Source: Salinarimonas rosea DSM 21201
GTDB lineage: Bacteria; Pseudomonadota; Alphaproteobacteria; Rhizobiales; Beijerinckiaceae
DNA: 64,000 nt
Direction of reading: 5' to 3'
Assembly (NCBI RefSeq): GCF_000429045.1
Contig: NZ_AUBC01000024.1
Span: forward strand, 1-64,000
The notes below the pieces were generated by a model. That model was not told where the DNA came from. It saw only the letters and a program-made list of their open reading frames with translations, and ran no database searches. Of this stretch, positions 34,471 to 41,042 are shown one piece after another (the first letter of the stretch is position 1; every line of letters begins with the position of its first letter). Made by a program: the position numbers and the translations under genes.

Positions 34471-34560
34471 CACGAGCGCTGCCGTCGTCGACCAGCCGAC
34501 CAGAGCCGCCACGAAGGTCGCCGCACCGGTGATCGCCGCTGCGATCAAGATAACGAACAC
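34354..34560 (-). CDS. Possible small two-helix membrane protein
   Basis: A 68-residue reading frame begins at a GTG preceded by a strong GGGGAGAG ribosome-binding site 6 nt away. The product is two hydrophobic helices (VFVILIAAAITGAATFVAALVGW and ALVSAPLAASLAALAAGGILAW) joined by a short Thr/Ser turn, then an Arg-rich tail (RRRRERR) obeying the positive-inside rule. It overlaps the 3' end of the polymerase gene by 117 bp on the opposite strand. No family is recognised. The signal plus ribosome-binding site make it better than a random shadow, but homologues are needed. Confidence 0.45.
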   Translation of the reverse strand: MFVILIAAAITGAATFVAALVGWSTTAALVSAPLAASLAALAAGGILAWRRRRERRPDGAASRGISEP

Positions 34561-34589
34561 GCCGTCTCTCCCCGTTCGCGTCCAACCCA

Positions 34590-34654
34590 TGTGCATAGAC
34601 ATGTTAACGTTTTTAAATCGTTTCGATCAAGCGCGTTGCAATGCAGCAAATTCG
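34590..34654. promoter_or_regulatory. AT-rich island upstream of the exoY-like gene
   Basis: A run centred on ATGTTAACGTTTTTAAATCG is far richer in A/T than anything nearby. In rhizobia the Ros/MucR zinc-finger regulators bind AT-rich sites upstream of exo genes. Such a role here is inferred from position and composition only. Confidence 0.4.
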
Positions 34655-34667
34655 TGGGATTCGCGAC

Positions 34668-34692
34668 GGAACACGTGCTCGCATCTCGCGTT
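34668..34692 (+). promoter_or_regulatory. EcfG-type promoter of the exoY-like gene
   Basis: GGAAC (34668-34672), 16 nt, then CGTT (34689-34692): an exact match to the alphaproteobacterial general-stress promoter. The -10 is about 122 nt before the ATG at 34814. The AT-rich island lies immediately upstream of it. Confidence 0.55.
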
Positions 34693-34813
34693 CGGTCGGC
34701 CGGATGCGCTGACGCGGAGAGCCGCGATGCGATCCTCCGCGCCACGGTCGGAGACTGCCGTCAACCGAACCTGGGCCGCTCGCCCGAGGTCTGCCCAGCC
34801 CACGAGGACACCG

Positions 34814-36253
34814 ATGCCGATACCGGACACCCGGCGAACCGTCGCGCTCGCCGCCTCCGCAGACCGTCACGAGCCGCCCGCCTTCGTGCCGCATTACCTG
34901 GCCGGCTTGCTGTTCGCCTCGCTCGACCTTTGCCTCGCGGTGCTGGCGTTCACGAGCGCCGACGTGATCTTCCACGCCGCCGCCCGCGCGGGGCAGCCGC
35001 ATCCGGGCGACGCCATCCTGCTGGGATCCCAGTTCGGCCTGCTCACGGTGGCGGTGATCGCGGTCTCGCGCGGCTACGGGGCGGCGACGCTCCAGCGCAG
35101 CGCCGAGAGCGCGGCGAGCTTCCTGTGGGCCTGGCTGGCGGCCTTCTTCGTGATCGGCTGGATCGCCTTCCTCACGGAGGCGGCGAGCAACGCCTCGCGC
35201 GGGACGGTCACGCTCGCGTTCGTGATCGGCGTGGTGGCGATGCTGCCGCTTCGGCATGCGGCCCTCGGCACGTACCAGCGCCAGGTCCGCTCGATGCGAC
35301 TGGCGACGCGCCGCGTCGTCGTGATCCACGACGGCGACGAGCGCGCCGCGCAGCGGTTCCGGCGCAACCTGCGCCGCAACGGCGTCGAGACGGTCACGGC
35401 ACTCGCCTATCGCTCGGGACCCGACCACCGGCTCGTCGAGGCCTGCCGCGCGGCGCTCACCGCCCGTGATCTCGACGCCGTCTACCTGTTCACGCCCTGG
35501 AGCGACGCGCAGCGCTTCCGCAGCCTCCGCTCCGAGCTGCGCAAGGTGCCGGTTCCCGTCTACCTGTTCCCGGACGACCACGCCTCCGAGGTGCTGCGCG
35601 GCCCCAGCGTCGACGCGGGCTTCGCCTGCGGCTTCGAGATCCAGCGCGCGCCCCTCGATCCGCTCGACCGGGTGGCGAAGCGCACTCTCGACATCGCGGT
35701 CTCCGCCACGATGCTGCTCCTGCTGGCTCCGCTCCTCGTGGCGGTCGCCGTCGTGGTGAAGCTCGATTCGCCGGGGCCGGTGTTCTTCCGGCAGACGCGG
35801 CGCGGCTATTCCGGGCGACCCTTCGAGATCCTCAAGTTCCGCTCGATGCGCTGCGCGGAGAACGGCGCGGTCGTGCGCCAGGCCTGCCGCGGCGACGACC
35901 GCCTGACCGCGGTCGGGAGCTTCCTGCGGGCCTCGAGCATCGACGAGCTGCCGCAGCTCATCAATGTACTGCGCGGCGAGATGTCCCTCGTCGGGCCGCG
36001 ACCGCACGCGATCGCCCACGACGAGTACTACACCGGCCTGATCGAGGCCTATGCCGACCGCCACCATGTCAAGCCCGGCCTGACCGGCTGGGCCCAGGTG
36101 AACGGCCATCGCGGGGCGACGCCGGAGGTCGGGCACATGCAGGCCCGTGTAACCCACGATCTGTGGTACATCGACAATTGGTCGCTGTGGCTGGACGTGC
36201 GCATCATCGTTCGCACAGCGCTCCTCGTGCTGCACGACCGCAACGCCTACTGA
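34814..36253 (+). CDS. Undecaprenyl-phosphate sugar phosphotransferase (ExoY/WcaJ-like)
   Basis: A 479-residue initiating transferase that loads the first sugar-1-phosphate onto undecaprenyl phosphate. The N-terminal half has four to five membrane helices and a CoA-binding-like domain, as in WcaJ. The C-terminal catalytic domain begins KRTLDIAVSATMLLLLAPLL and contains KLDSPGPVFFRQTRRGY, FEILKFRSMR, SIDELPQLINVLRGEMSLVGPRP and KPGLTGWAQVNG. All key family motifs are intact. The start follows GAGGACACCG. Its last 7 bp overlap the convergent GT2 gene, leaving no room for a terminator. Confidence 0.93.
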   Translation: MPIPDTRRTVALAASADRHEPPAFVPHYLAGLLFASLDLCLAVLAFTSADVIFHAAARAGQPHPGDAILLGSQFGLLTVAVIAVSRGYGAATLQRSAESAASFLWAWLAAFFVIGWIAFLTEAASNASRGTVTLAFVIGVVAMLPLRHAALGTYQRQVRSMRLATRRVVVIHDGDERAAQRFRRNLRRNGVETVTALAYRSGPDHRLVEACRAALTARDLDAVYLFTPWSDAQRFRSLRSELRKVPVPVYLFPDDHASEVLRGPSVDAGFACGFEIQRAPLDPLDRVAKRTLDIAVSATMLLLLAPLLVAVAVVVKLDSPGPVFFRQTRRGYSGRPFEILKFRSMRCAENGAVVRQACRGDDRLTAVGSFLRASSIDELPQLINVLRGEMSLVGPRPHAIAHDEYYTGLIEAYADRHHVKPGLTGWAQVNGHRGATPEVGHMQARVTHDLWYIDNWSLWLDVRIIVRTALLVLHDRNAY

Positions 36254-37221
36254 GCGGCGCCCCGGGCGCGCCGGCGGCCGGGCAGCCGGTTCGCCGCGGC
36301 CTCGCCGCCGTAGCGCAGGGCGAGCGGCCAGAGCGCCGGATCGCGGCCGAGCCGCGCCGCCGCAACGCCGTGCCGGCCCTCCTTGGCCGTCTCCACCGCC
36401 TCCAGGAAACCGTGCGCCCGGCCCAGGCCGGCGCGATAGCGCGCGATCGCCTGCGCCGTCGCCGGCTCGGCCGCGGCGGCCATCCGACGTGACGCGACGC
36501 GGTCGAGCCCGGCCTCGAGCTCGGCGAGCCGCGTCGCCGCGATCCGGTGCGAGAGCGAGCCCGGCCGCGCGGCGTAGAGGTAGCCCGGCGTCGAGGAGAC
36601 GACGTAGCGCGCGCCGGCCAGCATGGCTTCGAGGCAGAACAGGAAGTCCTCCCCGAGCCGCACCGAGGGATCGTAGGCCAGCTGCCGCTCGGCGACGAAG
36701 GCGGAGGCGATGATCGGCTTCAGGTAGCCGGTGCCGAAGCGCCCGGCCATCGGGACGTTGTCGGCGCAGTACGAAGCCGGATCCAGCATGAAGGCGTAGG
36801 GCGTCGCGCCGGCGGGCAGCGCGCGACCGGCCGCGGCGCCGGAGGCGTCGAGCCGCACGAGATCGTCCGCGGCGATCTCCGCCCCGGTCATGGTGGCGAG
36901 GTCGAGGAGGGCGCGGGTGCGCCCCGGAGCGAGGGTGTCGTCGGCATCGAGCACGCCGAGGAAGCGCCCGCTCGCCTCGGCGATGGCCGCGTTGCGGGCG
37001 GCGGAGGGGCCGCGGTTCTCGGGCAGGCGGACGAGCCGGATGCGGGGCTCTCGCGCGGCGAGGCGCGCCACCACAGCGGCGGTGTCGTCGTCGGAGGCGT
37101 CGTCGACGACGATCGCCTCGACGCGCACCCCCTCCTGCGCCACGGCGGAGCGGAGCGCCGCCTCGATGGTCGCTTGCGCGCGGAAGGCGGGGATCAGGTA
37201 GGTGACGTCGACGGCCGGCAT
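36247..37221 (-). CDS. GT2-family glycosyltransferase
   Basis: A 324-residue GT-A enzyme: VTYLIPAFRAQATIEAALRSAV, VVDDASDDDTAAV, ARNAAIAEASGRFLGVLDADD and the acceptor motif LGEDFLFCLEAMLAGARY. It resembles the product of 32105-33106 along its length. It lies 13 bp downstream of the export-protein gene in the same operon. Its TAG stop overlaps the end of the opposing exoY-like gene. It is probably a further EPS side-chain or backbone transferase. Confidence 0.88.
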   Translation of the reverse strand: MPAVDVTYLIPAFRAQATIEAALRSAVAQEGVRVEAIVVDDASDDDTAAVVARLAAREPRIRLVRLPENRGPSAARNAAIAEASGRFLGVLDADDTLAPGRTRALLDLATMTGAEIAADDLVRLDASGAAAGRALPAGATPYAFMLDPASYCADNVPMAGRFGTGYLKPIIASAFVAERQLAYDPSVRLGEDFLFCLEAMLAGARYVVSSTPGYLYAARPGSLSHRIAATRLAELEAGLDRVASRRMAAAAEPATAQAIARYRAGLGRAHGFLEAVETAKEGRHGVAAARLGRDPALWPLALRYGGEAAANRLPGRRRARGAAQ

Positions 37222-37234
37222 CGCGCGGGCTCCC

Positions 37235-38575
37235 TCAGCGCCCGCTGGAGGCGAGGCTCGCCGCGGGCGCGGGCACGGGCACGGCTTCGGAATAGGCGTC
37301 GCCGAGCGCCGGCCCGATATCCGGCAGCGGGACGGTCGCGCGCACGGTGTCTCCCGGCAGGACCGGCGTCGTCTCCTCCGCCGGCATCTCCGTCGGCGCG
37401 CCGTCGACGACGCGCACGATGCTGAAGGAGGGCTCGAATGCGGCGCGACGCTCGCGTTCCAGGCTCTTGGCGGGTGCGATCACCTCCGCCTCGCGCAGCA
37501 GCGCGCTCGCCGTGGCGAAGCGCTCGCGCAGCTCCTCCATGCTCCCTTGCGCCTGGCGCAGCTCTCGCGCGATCTCGCGGCGTTGCGTGGCACGCAGGGC
37601 GATGATGTTGCGCTCGGCCTGGTTCAGGTCGACCTGCGCCTGGATGATCGAACGGGTGATGCCGCCGCGCTCGGACTCGTAGCCGGCGAGCCGGCGCTCG
37701 AGGTCCGACAGGCGCGTCGCCGTCGCGAGGCCCCGCTCGACGAGGCTGCGGACCCGTTCCGTCTCGTCGCGCAGCGACTCGAGCTGCGTGTCCTTGAGCC
37801 CGATCTGGCCCTCGAGCTGCTCGATCTGGTCGGCCAGGAGCGTCTGCAGCCGCTCGTTCGCCGCAACCTCCTGCTCGAGCGCCTCGCGGCGCGAGACGAA
37901 GATCAGCTCCTCCTCCCGCAGCAGGCGCGCGATCGCCGGCTCGTCGCGGCGCTCGGCCAGGCGCTCGGGGAAGGTGATCTCCGGAGCGCCCTCGAGCTCG
38001 GCGTCGAGCCGCGCGCGGCGGGCGGCCATCTGGTCGAGCTCGAGCGCGATGATGCGCAGCTGCCCGCGCCCCGAGATCGCGTCGCGCTCGAACCGGTCGA
38101 GCGCGTCGGCCGTGCGGCGCATGCCGCCCGCGAGGCTCACCGCCTGCAGCACCGTGAGCGGCGGCCGGTAGGGATAGGCGCCCGGCGCGTCGACCGCGCC
38201 CGCCACGTAGATCGGCCGCCACTCGGCGACGTCGACGACGGCGCTCGGCGCCTCGATGAGGCCGGCGCGCTCCTGGAGGCGCACGGCGATGGCGTCGGCG
38301 ATCTCGTCGCGCGCCCGGGCCTGCGCCTCGACGTCCCCGACGAGGGGCAGCGAGACCATGCCGTCCGGCCCGACGACGTACTCGCCCTCGAGCGCCTCCC
38401 AGGCATAGGCGTCGCCCGAGGCCGGTCGCCATTCGAGCACCCGCACGCTCAGCGTATCGCCCGGGCCGATCGCCGGCATGCCGGCGGGCGCCGCGCCGGC
38501 GACGCCTGCGACGAGCGTGGCGAGGACGAGGGTCGGCAGGGCGACGAGCGGGCGAAGGCGCGAGAAGCGCGTCAT
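37235..38575 (-). CDS. Polysaccharide export protein (ExoF/Wza-like)
   Basis: A 446-residue periplasmic or outer-membrane export component. The signal peptide is about residues 1-28 (LVALPTLVLATLVAGVAGA). The Poly_export domain starts IGPGDTLSVRVLEW and continues YVVGPDGMVSLPLVGDVEA. The SLBB motif is RPIYVAGAVDAPGAYPYRPPLTVLQAVSLAGG. Residues about 170-360 form a long coiled coil, as in ExoF of succinoglycan loci. No lipobox Cys is seen at the signal end, unlike Wza. It works with the ExoP/GumC-like protein to carry polymer across the envelope. Confidence 0.9.
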   Translation of the reverse strand: MTRFSRLRPLVALPTLVLATLVAGVAGAAPAGMPAIGPGDTLSVRVLEWRPASGDAYAWEALEGEYVVGPDGMVSLPLVGDVEAQARARDEIADAIAVRLQERAGLIEAPSAVVDVAEWRPIYVAGAVDAPGAYPYRPPLTVLQAVSLAGGMRRTADALDRFERDAISGRGQLRIIALELDQMAARRARLDAELEGAPEITFPERLAERRDEPAIARLLREEELIFVSRREALEQEVAANERLQTLLADQIEQLEGQIGLKDTQLESLRDETERVRSLVERGLATATRLSDLERRLAGYESERGGITRSIIQAQVDLNQAERNIIALRATQRREIARELRQAQGSMEELRERFATASALLREAEVIAPAKSLERERRAAFEPSFSIVRVVDGAPTEMPAEETTPVLPGDTVRATVPLPDIGPALGDAYSEAVPVPAPAASLASSGR

Positions 38576-38683
38576 GCGGGAAACCTTCGATGTCTCGAGC
38601 GCGAGTGCGGTGCGGCTCGAACGCTGACGGGAGATGGCGATCGACGTAGCGGTCTGCGGGCGAGCCCGCGAGGCACGCGCGAC

Positions 38684-38708
38684 AACGCGCCGGCCGGCCC
38701 AGGTTTCC
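38684..38708 (-). promoter_or_regulatory. Candidate EcfG-type promoter of the exoF-like operon
   Basis: On the minus strand GGAAA, 16 nt and CGTT differ from the consensus at one base (GGAAC). The -10 lies about 108 nt before the exoF-like ATG at 38575, within the 144-bp gap to the nucleotidyltransferase gene. Confidence 0.35.
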
Positions 38709-38719
38709 CTGGTTCGACG

Positions 38720-39835
38720 TCAGGTTTCGGGGCGTACCTCGTGGGAGCGCCCGGCGGCTTCGCGCAGCCTGGCCACGTCGGCGGCGAGGACCCGGCCGGC
38801 CTCGCGGACGAACCGGATCGGCGCGCGCCCGCACAGCGCCCACATCAGCTGCCGGCGCTTGGGCCGATCCACCATCGCGAGCCACGGGGTGACGACCATA
38901 GCGAGCAGGACGTCGTCCGCGACGAACGAGAGCGGATCCTCGCGTCCGGCGACGCCGGCCCGAAGCACACGGTCCGCGACGGCGGTGGCGGCGGCGAGCG
39001 TCTCGCCGAGCCCGTGACGCAGCGCACGGCCTTCGAGCGCCGCGCGCTGCGCGGGCGAAAGCGCCTCGAGCGCGCGAGCGAGGTCGACGACGTGGTCGAG
39101 GCAGGGCTCGCGTGCGATCAGCGCCTTGGCGACGCTCGTCGCGGCGAGGAGGCAGCGGTCGAGGGGATGCAGGACGGGGACCTCCGTCCCGTCCGCCCGG
39201 CCGGGAACGGCGTCGGCGATCCAGGATCCGGGAACGCGCACCGGCGGCGTTCCGGGCTGGCCGAGGCGGTGGTGCAGGTCGATCTTCGGCGCGCCGCCGC
39301 CGGCGGTGAAATGCTGCTCGCCGAGATGCCGGATCCACCAGGCGGCGAGGTGGGGCTGCTCGCTGCGATAGCCGAGCTGCTCGACGGCCCGCGCGGCGCG
39401 GGCGCGGTCTTCCTCCGCGACGAGGACGTCGACGTCGCCGCTCGGCTTGACGAAGGGCGAGCCGTAGAGCGCCGCCTGCTGGAGCGGCCCCTTCATGTGC
39501 ACGTGCGCGATTCCGTCGCGTCGCAGCGCCAGGCTCAGCCGCGCGCCGGTGGCGAGGCAGACGCGATTCATGGCCATCGTGCGCAGGCGAAACCGGTCGA
39601 GGCTCAGGGCGACGGACGGCGCGCGGGTGCGCAGCGTCGCGCGCACGCCATCGAGCGCGTGCAGCACCTTGTTGAGACGTGCGACGTCCACGAGCCGGGC
39701 GAGACCGTCCTGGCCGAGGCCGTCGAGCTCCCTCTCGGGCGGCGTTGCGCGCCGAGACAGAAGCCCGACCAAGACTGCAGCCTCTGCGCGGCAATCGGTA
39801 TTTGCTTTTCCCACCAGCTCTGCTCGTGCCGCCAT
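38720..39835 (-). CDS. Nucleotidyltransferase-family protein of the lasso peptide cluster
   Basis: A 371-residue protein of the PF14907-type nucleotidyltransferases. The diagnostic block is HMKGPLQQAALYGSPFVKPSGDVDVLV, with the DxD metal site in GDVDVLV. The rest is largely helical and ends FVREAGRVLAADVARLREA. Such genes recur in lasso-peptide clusters that also encode an HPr-kinase homologue; in the pseudomycoidin cluster one was linked to decorating the phosphorylated peptide with sugars (from memory). Here it is divergent from the precursor gene, consistent with tailoring of the phosphopeptide. GGGAG lies 10 nt before the start. Confidence 0.8.
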   Translation of the reverse strand: MAARAELVGKANTDCRAEAAVLVGLLSRRATPPERELDGLGQDGLARLVDVARLNKVLHALDGVRATLRTRAPSVALSLDRFRLRTMAMNRVCLATGARLSLALRRDGIAHVHMKGPLQQAALYGSPFVKPSGDVDVLVAEEDRARAARAVEQLGYRSEQPHLAAWWIRHLGEQHFTAGGGAPKIDLHHRLGQPGTPPVRVPGSWIADAVPGRADGTEVPVLHPLDRCLLAATSVAKALIAREPCLDHVVDLARALEALSPAQRAALEGRALRHGLGETLAAATAVADRVLRAGVAGREDPLSFVADDVLLAMVVTPWLAMVDRPKRRQLMWALCGRAPIRFVREAGRVLAADVARLREAAGRSHEVRPET

Positions 39836-39905
39836 GCCGCTCGCGCTCCCGCAACGTTAGCTGAACACGGCCCGAGCGCCGCCCACAGATCAACCGACGG
39901 GGTTA

Positions 39906-39932
39906 GGAACAATTAGCAGGCAGTCCAGTTCC
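39906..39932. promoter_or_regulatory. Candidate bidirectional stress-type promoter of the lasso cluster
   Basis: GGAAC (39906-39910) and GTTCC (39928-39932) face each other. Rightwards this gives GGAAC-N16-AGTT, and leftwards GGAAC-N16-TGTT, each one base from the EcfG consensus. It lies between the nucleotidyltransferase gene and the precursor gene, about 94 nt before the precursor ATG. Confidence 0.35.
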
Positions 39933-40023
39933 CGACAGCGTGTGCGCGCTCGCTCTGCGGCGCGTCGCAGGGGGTGGCTTGCGCCCGACCGCATCACCCT
40001 TCGTCCAACAGAAAGGATAGGGC

Positions 40024-40191
40024 ATGAACGACAACACCATGAACCAGCACGACGAGAAGCTCGCGTACGTGGCTCCGGAGCTCGAGGTTCTCGGCACGCT
40101 CGAGGATCTGACCCACGGTACCACGTCGGGCACGGTCACCGACGCCGACTTCTCCGCGGGGACGCCGATCCCCGATCTCACCTTCTCGTGA
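40024..40191 (+). CDS. Lasso peptide precursor
   Basis: A 55-residue precursor with an AAAGGA ribosome-binding site. The leader (1-31) carries the Y15-V-A-P18 motif, Leu20 and Gly24, the pattern that RiPP-recognition domains bind. It ends Leu29-Thr30-His31, so Thr sits at -2 as lasso proteases require. The predicted core is Gly32-Ser55 (24 residues). Core Gly1 and Asp9 (Asp40) give a nine-membered macrolactam, and the only other early acidic residue (core Asp11) is too far away. The tail ends PIPDLTFS with a C-terminal Ser, the residue phosphorylated in paeninodin-type peptides. The maturation genes follow directly. Confidence 0.92.
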   Translation: MNDNTMNQHDEKLAYVAPELEVLGTLEDLTHGTTSGTVTDADFSAGTPIPDLTFS

Positions 40192-40197
40192 GGGGAC

Positions 40198-40225
40198 GGA
40201 TCGGCGCTCCGCGGAGCGCCGATCC
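40198..40225 (+). terminator. Perfect 28-bp palindrome between precursor and maturation genes
   Basis: GGATCGGCGCTCCG (40198-40211) is exactly complementary to the following 14 bases. It begins 7 nt after the precursor stop. There is no T-tract. Such hairpins act as leaky terminators or 3' protectors that keep precursor mRNA in excess over processing enzymes. Confidence 0.7.
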
Positions 40226-40297
40226 ACCGCTCGACCCAAGCCAGCGCGGCGCTCGCCGGCCGCGCCGCAGATCACCGCGCCGGAGGAAGTCGGCCCA

Positions 40298-40612
40298 ATG
40301 GACCGCGAACTCGCCGTGACGGCCTCGCCGAGCTGTGTCGAATGCGACTTCGGCGATGGCCTCGTCGTGCTCGATCTCGAGAGCAACACCTATTTCCGCC
40401 TCGACGCCGTGGGCACGGTCGTCTGGCGCGCCCTCTCGGAACCCGGCGAGACGCGCACGCTCGGCGATCTCGTCGCGCGTGTGACGTCGACCTACGACGT
40501 CGACGAGGCGCGCTGCCGCTCCGACCTTTCCGGCCTGCTCGAACGCATGGCGGAGCGTCGCCTCGTGCGCCTGTCCGCGGGAGGTGACGATGCGGCGCCC
40601 CTCACCGCGTGA
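40298..40612 (+). CDS. Lasso peptide B1: PqqD-like leader-recognition protein
   Basis: A 104-residue PqqD-fold RiPP recognition element. Features include VVLDLESNTYFRLDAVGTVVWRALSE, then TLGDLVARVTSTYDVDEARCRSDLSGLLERMAERRLV, the standard winged-helix arrangement. It should bind the YxxP leader segment and present the precursor to the B2 protease and the cyclase. GGAGGAA precedes the start. The gene ends 22 nt inside the protease gene, indicating coupled translation of the split B1/B2 pair. Confidence 0.93.
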   Translation: MDRELAVTASPSCVECDFGDGLVVLDLESNTYFRLDAVGTVVWRALSEPGETRTLGDLVARVTSTYDVDEARCRSDLSGLLERMAERRLVRLSAGGDDAAPLTA

Positions 40613-41042
40613 GCTCTCCCTCGTCGCCCGCGCGCTGCTGACCGTCGCGGCCGTGCGCGTCGCCCTGTGGGCGCGCGGCGCCGGCGCCGTCAGGCGGCGG
40701 ATCGCCGCGCGCCGGGTCGCCGGGTCGGCGGGGCTCGGCGACATGCGCGAGATCGCCTGGTCGGTCGACGTGGCCTCGCGCTTCGTTCCGGGCGCGACCT
40801 GCCTGACGCGGGCGCTGTCGGGGCAGGCGCTGCTCGCGCGACGCGGCGCGGCCTCGACGGTCCTCGTCTCGCTCTCGCCCGGGGACGGGTCGCGGCCGAG
40901 CCCGCATGCCTGGCTCCTGTGCAACGACACGATTCTGCTCGGCGGCCGGAGCGCCGACTTCCAGAACCATCGCGGCCTTGTCGCCTTTCGGACGGACGGC
41001 GGCGTCGAGCGCGCGCCGCAGGCGCGGGAGCGCTCGGCATGA
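40590..41042 (+). CDS. Lasso peptide B2: transglutaminase-like leader protease
   Basis: A 150-residue cysteine protease that removes the leader after residue 31. Cys71 lies in PGATCLTRALSGQALLARRG and His106 in PHAWLL; an Asp follows shortly (113 or 123), completing the usual Cys-His-Asp set. The ATG at 40590 is chosen over a GTG two codons earlier because GGGAGG is then 5 nt upstream. It overlaps B1 and is followed by the cyclase gene with an ATGA overlap. Confidence 0.92.
   Translation: MRRPSPRELSLVARALLTVAAVRVALWARGAGAVRRRIAARRVAGSAGLGDMREIAWSVDVASRFVPGATCLTRALSGQALLARRGAASTVLVSLSPGDGSRPSPHAWLLCNDTILLGGRSADFQNHRGLVAFRTDGGVERAPQARERSA

Noticed and set aside
37202-39916. 904-codon open frame on the plus strand
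   Set aside because: It is antisense to the exoF-like, GT2 and nucleotidyltransferase genes, whose motifs and ribosome-binding sites are clear. No domain is visible.
40117-40191. Ring closure at core Asp11, or a core beginning at Thr33
   Set aside because: Known lasso rings have 7-9 members, and Thr at -2 requires the core to start at Gly32, which places Asp40 at position 9.
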